Positions 1 through 12,300 of a stretch of 64,000 nucleotides of DNA are shown piece after piece. A program made the position numbers and the translations under genes. Within the stretch, counting starts at the first letter, position 1. Each line of letters opens with the position of its first letter. The stretch is from Owenia fusiformis (taxonomy: Eukaryota; Annelida; Polychaeta; Sabellida; Oweniidae). The notes beneath the pieces were generated by a model. It worked only from the letters and a program-made list of their open reading frames with translations, ran no database searches and had not been told where the DNA came from. The stretch spans positions 21,355,759 to 21,419,758 of the forward strand of contig CAIIXF020000009.1 of NCBI GenBank assembly GCA_903813345.2, in the 5' to 3' direction.

Positions 1-300
1 AAAAACTGTGAAGTTTGGTTCAGAGATAGACAAAGTATACATCTCCAATTTTTCATTTTGTTGAAATGCATAAAACTTAATAAAGCATGTAATTTGAATG
101 TTCATTAAGTTCTAAATAACAAGCATACCAAACTACAAATACTACAAATTGACAACTTAAACCTGCACATCGCTCCAAAACGCAATATGTTGACATATAT
201 TGTTTTTACATTTTCAAGCTCTAATATAAAGTTTATGTAAATAAAAAAAAAAAATTTCTGCGAAATATCAAAGAACAATCATTTAGTTAAAAAATAAAAA

Positions 301-371
301 GGCAAGTGCGGGATTCGAACCCGGGCCTCCCGCGTCCTTAGCGAGGATTCTACCCCTACACCACCGAGTTC
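301..371 (-). tRNA. tRNA-like sequence, probable tRNA pseudogene (Pro/Gly-like)
   Basis: The minus strand shows an A box (TGGTGTAGGGG), a perfect B box (GGTTCGAATCC) and a TTTTT terminator directly after the 3' end. The anticodon arm (CTCGC, 7-nt loop, GCGGG) would present AGG (Pro), but position 33 is A instead of the near-invariant U, and the acceptor ends do not pair. Arms resemble tRNA-Pro(AGG) and tRNA-Gly. It is probably a pseudogene or the head of a tRNA-derived SINE, although Pol III transcription is possible. Confidence 0.5.
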
Positions 372-929
372 TTGTGGAGAGTTCGAGTAATTAAACGCTA
401 CTTATTTTGAATGCTATGATTCGGAAGTGACGTCACGTTCTTCATTTAGAAACCTTTCCAAAATCATATCGCCGGCACCGATCGAAGCAAATTCAATGAA
501 AAATCTTTGAAATGACACATTTATCGTAAGTATTTCTACACAAAATTTGCCCCATTTGTTCATCATTCTATAATCTTTCATTAAGCTCAAAATGATAAAG
601 TTCACCCCCGAAACAACCCAAGATTGCGTTTCGGAGGGAAGTCCAGCTTTAAAGATGCACGATTATTCACTTTAAATTGTTGTATTGGTACTCAATTACA
701 TATCTGGGAATTTTCTTGACACCAAATTCAGGATGTTTGAAATTAAGATAAAGTCACAAAATGAAATTGTAATATCAGTATTTCTGACATAACACATTAT
801 TTTCCTAGAGATGTATAACAGATATAACAGACAATGCTGACATTGCATATGGTAGTAGATACAAGGTAATATGACGGGAAAATCCCCTCCCCAAAATCAT
901 CAAAACTAATTCCAAAATATTTTGTTTTA

Positions 930-1844
930 CACGGGTAACTAGAGTATCCGCGTATATTGAGTATGACCGGTTCTTAGGCTACGAATATGACCTGTTTTGG
1001 AAAGTCATGAGAGGCACAGCTGCTTAAAAATGGAAAATAAAGGTTAACTTCTATATTATCCTTTTTGAAATTGTGTTTGTTGAATATAGTTTATGCTGTA
1101 TTTAATAGTAATGTAACAAAAAAATGTTAAACATGAGCTATTTTAGCAATGTAACTGTTCATAATGGAATATCAATCAGAAAGTACAGATTTCTCGCCTT
1201 AGAGCCAAATCATTAATATCACAGTAGAAAAAAACAAATCCCAAACCTTTTTATGGCTAACCTGAACAAGATCTCCAAATCTCAGTTTATATGATCCCCC
1301 GTAGAGTGAGCAAGAGAAGGATTTATCTTTTCCCAGAGGATACGCTTGTGAAATGTCATGGAAACGAGTGTAACACGGCCCACTGATTGTTTCACAATCG
1401 TATTCTCCAATAATGGGGCACCAGTGACATTCGTATTCTCAAAAATTCAAAGATGTATCATATTTGGACAGAGCAGGCTAAATTATTTAAAATATTCATG
1501 ACTAATTCGTAGATCTAGCTATATATTATACATAAGATGTGTCATCCTCTTCGGAGTTGCGTTGTGTTACACAAAAACTGATCAAAGATACTGGAAACTA
1601 GGATTTTACGGCTTCAATCTAATATTGATACGTTTTCTCTTGATTAAGGCCCCTTGTGATATGCCTGGCATTATAAGTATACCAAGTATCATTCATTGAC
1701 CAAGTAGGATAAAAAGAAAACGTTCGAAAGTGTTCATAAAAAGCAAGTACTCACCTCGTCTGTTTATAGGAACAGAAATACGGTCACACTCGTAAGCTTA
1801 GAACCGGTCATACTCAATATACGCGGATACTCTAGTATCCCGTG
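930..1844. mobile_element. non-autonomous TIR DNA transposon, 915 bp, TTTTA target duplication
   Basis: The terminal inverted repeats are about 75 bp. The first 45 are nearly identical (left CACGGGTAACTAGAGTATCC; right the complement of the same with two small changes), including GTATATTGAGTATGACCGG, and the inner part is diverged. TTTTA flanks both ends (925-929 and 1845-1849). There is no transposase ORF inside. Confidence 0.75.
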
Positions 1845-1916
1845 TTTTATATAACCATGATTTGTATCAATTCTGGTCATTATGGTTTAAATGATTGCAT
1901 CGATGATATAGCGTTG

Positions 1917-2050
1917 TCTATGGTGTCGTGTGTCATATATGATGTCATGTGTTGTTTATGATGTCATATGTTGTTTATGATGTCATATGTTGTTCATGAT
2001 GTCATGTGTTTCTGTGATGTCATGTGTTTCTATGGTGTCATGTGTTGTCT
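1917..2050. repeat. minisatellite, TATGATGTCATGTGTTG-type units
   Basis: About six imperfect copies of a 15-22 bp unit built on GATGTCATGTGTTGTTTATG. The TGATGTCA core resembles a CRE site, but this is most simply a tandem repeat. Confidence 0.6.
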
Positions 2051-2836
2051 ATAGTTTCAAAGTGAAAGTAACAATTCTGCACGTGCATAACACCAATATT
2101 AATAAGACATATTTGTTTCAATATATTTATTTAATTGTTCATTAAATATATATTTGTTTAATACTGCATCATCATACTATAGCTTTACCTCAGGGATCCC
2201 AGGGAATCATGTAAAACTACATGTAGAACAATATGATATCATTAGCCCTGTATTTAACAGGGCCAATAATGCATTGCCTCGGTCCTGGTTGTATATGTTA
2301 AATAGGAATTGACTAATATAATAATAATAACAACCTTTAAACCTAAAAAATATGATATCATGTTAAAGAGTATATAGAAAAATGGATCCATTAGGTAGAA
2401 GGAATTCCAAATTGCTTAGTCTGCTAATATATTCTGGAGGTGACATTCTAGATATATATTAAGTAAGATCTGACATAGAGCTACAATCTAGTTGAGTGTT
2501 TAACATAGTTATAAATGTGATTATCCTTAGAACTGCATTGAGTAATAACGCCCAATTTCCTGCTAGTTCTAAGTGATGTCTTTCGAAATAGAGATACCTA
2601 AGATAGAGGTTGGATCTTTATTCAGTAGTTAGTTGGTCCGTTTCATAATTAACAAGGTCAAATTCAGGATTGTTTCATGAATAATACACGTATACAATGT
2701 ATTTGTTCTTTCATTGCACCATATTTAGAATAAGCTTATAGGGTTAAAGACTGCATATAATTATGCTCTAAAGTTAATTGTTGCAATATCAAACATATAT
2801 CATGTCATAATATATTGTGATGTCATATATTTCCAG

Positions 2837-3378
2837 GTGGACTATCCAGATGTACACCTGATGCGACCAAGTAGCAAACGACAATCCAATAACCTAGATA
2901 GATATATGATGGAACAAACTGATGGCAGAATGCGGATCAAATGTCCTTCTGAAAGCAGTATAGACCCTGTAAGTATATTCCTACATGGAAAATAAATCAC
3001 AGGGAGGGGTTCATATGCTAATCTGAGAAAATAAAACAGTTCATTCAAATTTTATCATGTACTGTTTGACTTGGCTTGCTAGTAGAATGTGAATCAAAAA
3101 TACAATATGACTACAACCTCTCATCAAAACATTTTTGTTTCAAGGTTTCTGGGGAGCATCAGGACGTTCAAAATGTGTTACAACGTAGCGAGCAGCAATA
3201 TCTGCAGACTGGGCAGTTCAACTATAAACGTGGCTCAAGGGCCAGCGATACATCCAGCGCCTACTCTGGCTCTGATGTGATTGGTTCATCTATTGAGGAT
3301 GCGGACATTGACCTCAGCGGACTTGTAGAGAGTGTTGTGGACTCTGACGATGAAGAGGGATATGCTGAATCTGTAGAG
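2837..3378 (+). CDS. RAPGEF2: RAPGEF exons: linker between the two cNMP-like domains
   Basis: Two exons, 2837-2968 (44 codons) and 3145-3378 (78 codons), both phase 0. The first reads [16 protein letters not shown] and the second ends in an acidic run ([17 protein letters not shown]) that matches the vertebrate segment DLSGLPETAVDSEDDD. The region is rich in Ser and acid, probably disordered, and sits between the first (off-window) and second cyclic-nucleotide-binding-like domains. The next exon (5094) opens [20 protein letters not shown], the conserved helix leading into the second domain. Confidence 0.9.
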
Positions 3379-6300
3379 GTAATACATTTTTAGAATATTT
3401 ACCAGATTTTCTTAGTTTTTATGTCGTCACCAAAAAGTGGTGACATATTGTTATGGTCTCTGTTTGGCGGTTGGCATTGGCGGTTGGCAATGGTGGTTGG
3501 CGATGGGCGGTTGGTGTCTGTAACAAATGGTGGTGACATTTTGCATGTTAATGCCTTGTCTAAAATTTCTTATTTTCCTTTTATTTTTGTTTTATATGTT
3601 TCTATGATATACAATTTATTAGGATCAATTACTGGCAATACAGAAGCTTTATATTTCAATTAAATGTTTTATTTGATAATTTAAGAGATCACTTTTCAAA
3701 GTACCACCTTTACTCATTTGTACATTAGTTAATGAAAACACAGAATGAAATCCTGTGTTTTTGTGAAAGACAAATAGAGAGGAGAGAGTGTAATGAACAA
3801 GGAATAAAGTTAATTGGCACAAAGTTCAAACTTAGGATAGTTTAAAGAAGTTTGTTTAAATTTTAGAGAGAAATGGAATAGAAAAGGACAACCTTGACAA
3901 GAAAAAACATTTTTGTTTATGGTTATATATTATTAATAAATTCTTCAATTTTATGATAAATATATACTCTAAAGTACTCTAAATGTATACTCTAAATATG
4001 ATTGCTTCTGCTGAGATAATACATCACAGCTAAGTCTTTAGAAAGGTAACTGGTCAACTCGTACCCAAGACAACTCGTACCCAAGTCAAGTCGTACCCAA
4101 GACAAGTCGTACCCAAGACAACTTGTACCCAAGTATATGTTTTGTTTTGAATCAAGTGTTGGGCTGGGAATGGGTATAGATATACATATTATAATGGTTA
4201 CATACAGTTCAGAATAGTTTGAAGTATGTAGAAGAGTTTTTGGAAGAAATCGATTTTTGTGATTTTTGAGATTTATGTTTATTCCACATATTCATAATCA
4301 TTGTTCACAATATTAGTGGTATTTTTGTATGTTAATGAGTGTTTGGAACAAGTATCAGATCTAATTCATCTTGAAATATGGTATTATCAAAAATATAAAG
4401 ATTTTCAAAACTTGCGCCTATTTCTTATTAACTTATAATCTATTTAAGATTTAAAATTATCAGATTAAAGAATGATAATTCTAAGAAGTCACCTTCATAA
4501 AATTAAGCAATAAAAAATATTCTAAATAATATGAATATCAAATATTATTTTGATACTTATTCATACATGATATAATACACTTTGCATGCATGTGTTCAAA
4601 TATAATCCAATTATGTTCAAAATGGAAAAGAAATTAACAGATTAAAGTTCCCTTATTAATTTTCTCTGAATGCACTAAGCTAAATTAATTGTTTGATTCA
4701 TTTGTTGAAAAGTTACTGTTGTAATTATATTCATTTATATATATGTATTACAAAAAAGTTGAGAACAAGCCCTTCAAAGCACTTCAAAGGTAATCCAAGT
4801 TAAAACAAAATGCTTTGCTTAATCCATTGAGAAAAAATGTCTTCTGAATTCAGAAAAAATATTGAGGCACATTATAACATTAAACATTTTGACACAGACT
4901 CAATTTGTTTTCTTATATGCACCCATAATACAGAAAATAAATGTGGGTACGAGTTATCTTGGGTACCAGTTGACTTGGGTACGAGTTGTCTTAGGTACAA
5001 GTTGTCTTGGGTACAAGTTGTCTTGGGTATGAGTTGACTAGGAAGCCTTTAGAAATACTTCCATTTATGCCATACTGTATTTTCATCTTGTAGTCTATGA
5101 TAGTACGTGACACTGTGAGGGATTGTTTAGAGAAAGATCCCACTGACAGAACTGAAGATGATATTGAGATTCTGCTGGAGTTCATGCAACATTTACCTGT
5201 AAGTACATTTTAGTGTAAATAATCCCAATCAAACATTGAAAAAGATCCCTTTCTATGTTGTTCCTAGGATTATTTCTCAGTTGGGCTTGTGATGCATATT
5301 TAACCCATTTTCAGTGTGTGTCACAAGCTTTTTCATTAAACATATTAGTCTGGTACCGGTTTTCATAGATCTTACCTTGTTGCAAATGAATATTCAAGTA
5401 AGCATGGTAATCATATAAATTGATATAAAGAAGATCATTTCCTTCAAAAGATATGGAAAACGTGACAACAGTGTGCACTTGAACATTGATTCCCCTCTCA
5501 ATTAATTAAGGTAGGCCTAGTATTAGAACCTTTGGACATATTCATGTAAGACTACATGTAATGGGTCGTGTCATTGAAAACTTGACCCTTACAAAAAGTT
5601 TCCTTGAAAATATATTCTTTTAAGTCATTTCATACTTTCCACTCGATGCTACGTATCACGTGCAATGATGGAAACAACACCTTTGAGGAATGAAAATCAT
5701 TCCACAATGCAGGGTTTACGCACTTAACCGTTTGCATCAAAGCCTATATAGCCGAATCGATAGTATATACTAATTTAACCAAATGAATAATACATATGTC
5801 TCATAATTCTATTGCAGGCTTTTGCTAACATGACTCTAGCCACACGACGTGCACTGTGTGCCGTGATGGTGTTTGCAGTGGTAGAAAAGGCGGGAACAAT
5901 CGTAATGAATGACGGAGAGGAGCTAGATTCCTGGTCTGTGATTCTAAATGGTGCCGTTGAGATTGAAGATAACTATGGTACCTTTCAGCATCTTCACATG
6001 GGAGATAGGTAACTTGCAATTTTTAGATAATTTTGGACCCAGTGTCTATAAGAATCCATTTTGATCATTTTTGCAGTATGGATACAGTGGTCGTCATATA
6101 TTATTGATCTTTATGATTGATCTTAATAAAAAAAACTGTATGTTTTATAAACGATTTGTCAAGAGACATTGTTGAGCAAATCCTCTTTTTCAAAACTCTT
6201 TCAAATCTTATTCCTTACAGTCAAATACTTTTACAAAACTTAACTTGTATGTAATGTATGTCATTCCTTTAACAATCAATACTTAAAATATGTCATTCTT

Positions 6301-9300
6301 TTTTTATAACAAACAATACTTAAAATATGCCATCCCTTTTAAAAATCAATACTTCAATCCCACTCCTTTCCAGTTTTGGTATAACTCCTACCACCCAGAA
6401 GATGTACCATAAAGGTGTAATGAGGACCAAGTGTGAAGACTGCCAGTTTGTCTGTATTGCTCAGGATGATTACTACAAGATCCTCAGTGAATGCGAGGAG
6501 AACAGTCGCAAACATATGGAGGAGGGAGAGGTTGTCATGGTAACAGAGCATCGGAGTCTCGATGGTGGCAACAGAAATGGGCATATTGTAATTAGGGTAA
6601 GAAATAATGTCTGCTATTTCATTTTGGAAAAACTTGAAACTTGCTCTACTATATATTCACAGAGTTACCGGATTAGAAGTTGTTTTATGTGCAATTACTT
6701 TTCTGTTATGTAGCTAATTTGTCATTTTGTGGGAATATCTACTTGTTTAACAACAGTCGCTCTATATTGCCCATTTTGTTATAACCTTATGACCTGCTAA
6801 ATTAAGTATAATGTTATTGTATTTTCAGGGAAGTCCAGAACGACTAATGTCTCATTTAGTGGAAGAACATTCAAGTGTAGACCCTACATATGTAGAGGAC
6901 TTTTTACTTACATATAGGACTTTTATTCCTTGTCCGCAACAAATAGCAGATAGACTATTAGCCTGGTTTAATGACCCACGATTACGGGATCGGGTCACCA
7001 GGGTTGTGTTATTATGGGTTAATAATCACTTTATAGACTTTGAAACAGACTCAATGATGAGTGAATTTCTTGAAAAGTTTGAACAACTTTTAGAGGGAGA
7101 GGTAAGAGCAGTTGTCAGTGATTTATTATGTCACCACCAGCACAAGTGGTGACATATTGTTATAGTCTCCAACTTTTTGTGGACATTGTTTGGTGTTTGG
7201 CACAGTTGGCAAGTGGTCGGCATTCTGCATCTGTAACAAATGGCAGGTGGTGACATTTTGCATGTTAATGCCTTGTTTCAAAACTTTTTATTTCACTTTA
7301 ATAATTACTATATCATTGTTGTCTAATTCTTATATCAGTTCTGTAATCATAAATCATAAATACATTCTATTTAGAGAAGATCAACTCTGACAATTATCCA
7401 TGTACATTTGTACATGTGCATTAATATAAATTTTATCCAAATTATCAATGAACCCCAATGAAGCATGGAAAACACCTAGTAAAAATGACACTTTACATTT
7501 TACAGAGAATGAGTGGACAGCTGAGATTGCTGAATATAGCTTGTGCAGCTAAGGCCAGGGCACGGACTATAACACTTACACGTGCCACACGTGATGAGGT
7601 GCTACATTTCTCTGTGTTAGGTGGGCTAGAGAGAGGGGCGGGTCTCTTCATCTCAAAGGTTCATAAGGGATCAAAGGCTGCTGAGTGTGGCTTGAAACGC
7701 GGGGATCAGGTATGTTGGAGTCTTGTATGATATGGATTGTTATATTGTTTAAGTGTCACATGAATATCCTACATAGGGTACACTACATAGTTGCAATCCT
7801 ACAAAAAGCTCTAAGCCAGCATTGGCTTATGTGACACTGTTAATCAAAAGTATTAGATCTAAATACAAAAGATATAAAATGTAATCAGTCCTTGTTTGTC
7901 TGACATCTATAACTTGTATGCACAATATAGGAATAAGAAAAAATTGCAGTATCAGATTATACATGAAACAAAAGTCTATGATATCTTTGAACATTGATTG
8001 ATGAACTCAATCAGCTAGTCATTGATCATTTGTAATTTTATAATTCTTCATAGGCAATTTTCCTTGTACGTACACATATTAATAATGTCATAATGTTCAT
8101 GTTATGATCTAATCGTTTCAGATTCTAGAAGTGAACAACCACAACTTTCAGCACATACACCACAACAGAGCTCTAGAGATCTTACGTGGTACCACTCATC
8201 TGGCAATCACTGTCAAGTCTAACCTGCTTGGTAAGCATACACAATTATCTCAATAAAAGCCTAGTAGAGTTTTACACATGGGTTGTCATGACAACCCAAT
8301 GGTCATGTGACTGTGTTCAAGGAATTTTCTCAGTGGTCATGTGACTATTTAGGAAATTTCATTGGATGATTGTGGTCACTTGAATTTGGATTGTCTGATT
8401 GTAAAACTACTCTTATTAGTTGCTATGGATATGGTTAGATCTTAGATGCACTGTAGATTTATCATATAAGCGTTTACATCAATTGGGGTTCTTACAGTAT
8501 AGCAAAGTATCGCTCACGATAACATTTTGCGATATTTATCTCTTTAATTCGATTCCAAAAAGTATAAATGTATCAACCACCCACACTTCTCACTTCACCA
8601 GTAGACATATATTGAAATAGGAGATTGTTATTGTAGGAGCCCTTACATTAGAAAAAGCTCACAAGGCCATGCTTTGTCATGCTCTGAATGTAGACATGAA
8701 ACCTCAGAAAAGATCTCTTTTGAACACAAGAGTCTAAGATAGCAGAAGAATTTCTCATTTTACAAGAAACGGGAAGCAAATTTGGAATGTTTTATTCATG
8801 GGTTTTATATTGAGGAAGATGTAGAAATAAAGATTTATCCAATTTCATTCAAAGATACACTTAATAGCATAAAAGCATGACCTTGATGAGATTCAAATCA
8901 TATATATTTGTTAGTTTCAGTTTTGTTTTGAGATTATTTTGAAAATATTTATTTGCATTAGAACTTCCTTGTTCATTGAGAGAATTTTATTTTTTCATGT
9001 TTTTTATCTTTTTTTTCATATTTCCATATTATACAATATTTTAGGTTACAATGAATTGTCTTATGATGAGGGTAGGTAGCATAGCCCACATAAAAGTAAT
9101 CATTTTGGATGGATTAAATATCCCTGGTGGTTCTTTACTCTTTGTCTTTGTATTACCAAGGCTGTACCTTGAAGCTATTCTATTGCTGGTATAGGTATAC
9201 AAGTGTTATATACTGTATTCCTCCATTGGCTGCACACCCACAAATGTGCTTCTAATAGAGGAATACAGTATGCATGGTGAATATATTGACATCCCAGGCT

Positions 9301-12300
9301 AAAGCACAGTCCCCAAGAAATAGCTCATATTGACTCCATTTGGCATCAGTATGACAATGTTTTTGAGGATCTGTGCATTGGACTGATTTCAGAGGATGTC
9401 TGCTTTTTGACGTTCTGAAAATGGCAAGTCTGTAATAAGCAAACACATTTCTAATCTAGATATTTATTACTTGTAATAATGTAATTTGCTCATCTACAGC
9501 ATGGGTAGCTTTATTACCATTTTGTGATATATTCTTTTTTATTTAAGATTTCTTCATATTTAATATTACTGGCCCTGTTATAATACACTGTACAGCTTCT
9601 GAGTTAAGAATAATGTGGAAGATTTGTATGGTTGTGGGTAATGGGGATTTGTTGTTTTTACTACTGGATTACTCCTATCATGAATTTATTTTTTAAGTTT
9701 TTGTTTTAATAAATGTAATCATTACTTGCAAAGATATTCTAGCCATAATTTTTATTAAGTGAAAATATTGTTTAGTTTACAATATATGCCTAAAAGAGTG
9801 ATTAAATGATTTTTCACAAGGCTTTTCATTCATAAGCTTGTCAAAATACTAATGTTTGGGGCTTAATACAAGACATGTTTCTGATTAGCTGAATGATTAT
9901 CAGGAATATGCTAAAAGGCTAGATACAGTATATTGTGACATGATAAAAATTTCAAGAATTCATAACCCTTGATGTACATGAATTCCATCTTAAATACTAG
10001 TACATTATATTGGAGATATGTTCAATTTGAAAATAAGAAAATAAAAAAGTCTTAAATATTATAAATGTAGTAATGTAAAATATTTTTTTTATCAACAGGG
10101 CTTTCCTAAATTAGATATCCCCAAATGATAAGTGTCATGGATTGAAAAAAATCTACAGTTAATGTTGACATAATATATACCTTATATACCTTGTTTCTAT
10201 ATAGATAAATGTTTATCAATCAAGAGGCAATATACCTACTTGATGTATTGATTTACTTTATGGTTTCAGGATTCAAAGAAATGCTGCTGACTCCAGAAAA
10301 TTCCAAAGTCCCTCAAAGTTCTGGTTTGTTGAACACAATGTACAATGCTTCACATTCTCAACCTCGCCTCTCTGTACCCGATTTACACCATAATTCAGTG
10401 GTAAGAATGAATTTAATACATATTTACACCAGCATGTACATATATAACAGTACATGTACATGTATTACTATTGCATGATGTAGATAACTCTGAATAGTCT
10501 CTGAAAAATCTCATACTACATAGCTGTATGCATATATATGCAAGTATATATCATTATTATATACCCTATATGTATTCTAGATGTGTTCTCATTAAGATAT
10601 TTTTAACATCGGTTCACATTTAGAGATTTTTAACATTGAAAATAAGAAAATGTGACCAAAAACTAAAGGCATTTGCATTGAGAAGAGTTCATATAAGAGA
10701 GATGTTTGGATATCCACGTTTTTACCATAAGTATAAATATTAATTCACTGAATTTATGATTATCCCATCGAACGAAGTTCGGAGGGATATAGGGAACGCC
10801 TCCGTCCGTCCGTCCGTCCGTCCGTCCGTCCGTCCGTCTGTACATCCGTCCGTCCGTCCGTCCGTCCGGGCAATAACTCAAATACCATTGGCCCGATTTT
10901 GTTCATATTTTGTACACATATACCCAATGGGGGTAGAAGTTCTGCTCGAAAGCCGATTTTCAAAATGGCTGCTCACTTCAAAATGGCGGCCATTTTAGTG
11001 CCGAATTTACAGTAATTTAGGTGCAATATGTAAAACTGTAATAGCAATATGTTTTAGATGTAAAAATATTATATAGGACATTAAAAAAGCTAGAAATGTA
11101 TATATTTAAGAAGCACATGGCAGCCATCTTGAAAAATGGCGGCCTTAATCGTTATTTTACGATTTTTGCTGTAACTCGAAAAGTAGTGGAGCGATTTTGT
11201 TCATATTTGGTATATGAATACTATAAACATTGCACACTGTCTAAAGACACTTTTGGTAGTAGGCGCCCATTTTGAAAAATGGCCACCATTTTAACGTATT
11301 TTACTATAACTCGAAAAGTAGTGGAGCAATTTTGTTCATATTTGGTATATGAATACTATAAACATTGCACACTGTCTAAAGACACTTTTGGTAGAAGGCG
11401 CCCATTTTGAAAAATGGCCGCCATTTTGAAAAATGGCCACCGTTTTAACGTATTTTACTATAACTCGAAAAGTAGTGAAGCGATTTTGTTCATATTTGGT
11501 ATGTGAATACTATAAGCATGGCACACTGTCTAATGACACTTTTGGTAGAAGGCGGCCATTTTAAAAAATGGCCGCCATTTTAAAGTATTTTACTATAACT
11601 TGAAAAGTAGTGAAGCGATTTTGTTCATATTTGGTATGTTAATACTATAAGCATGGCACATGGTCTAATGACTCTTTTTGTAGAAGGCCGCCATTTTGAA
11701 AAATGGCTGCCATTTTTGCTATATATTTTGTTTGTAAAAATGCCATCCATGGCTGTTCGATGGGATTCGCTACGCTTTGGCGTTGCCGTTGTTCTGGTTA
11801 TAGATGTGTTTCTCTGCATTTAGGTTCAAGTTCCTCCTGTCATAGATGCCACTGGTAAGAAGTCTTCCAGGCAGGAGAAAAAAGGCTTTATGTCAAATGG
11901 GAACAGATCTAAACTACGGAAAGCTTTCATGAAAATGAACTTGCTGCCTAAAAGTCTAAACAGGTGAGTCAAATTTGCAAAAGCTTATGCTCTACTTTAT
12001 ATTGACGGAAATTGAATTTTAGTTCTCCAGATATTTATGAATATTCTCATCCTCATTTTTTATCTAGAGTACTGCATGACTTGAAGTCGATCTTGAAAGA
12101 ATAATTTTTAGATTTCAATATTTCATCATCATCATTTTCTTTTAGTAACCCAGAACTAAGTACGTCTGATGAAAACCTAAGCACGAAGGGGGTGCGTAAA
12201 TCCTCCTCAGCAAGTAGTTCCCCAAGTCACAGTCTTCACCAGAGTGCCAGCAATCCGGATTTGACTGCTGCATATTTATACGAGATGAAAAGCGACTTCC

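Larger units (their letters stand above)
1..2836. other. RAPGEF intron or upstream sequence without recognised exons
   Basis: The exon at 2837 opens mid-protein, so this stretch is presumably intron. I see no exon for the first cNMP-like domain. It holds the tRNA-like sequence (301-371), a 915-bp TIR element (930-1844) and a short minisatellite (about 1917-2050). Confidence 0.6.

Noticed and set aside
4058-5035. CTCGTACCCAAG repeats considered as a regulatory array
   Set aside because: The inverted arrangement of the two clusters fits a foldback transposon better.
10756-10998. Long open frames on both strands rich in Arg/Thr/Asp/Gly or Ser/Val/Arg/Pro
   Set aside because: They are created by the (GTCC)n microsatellite.
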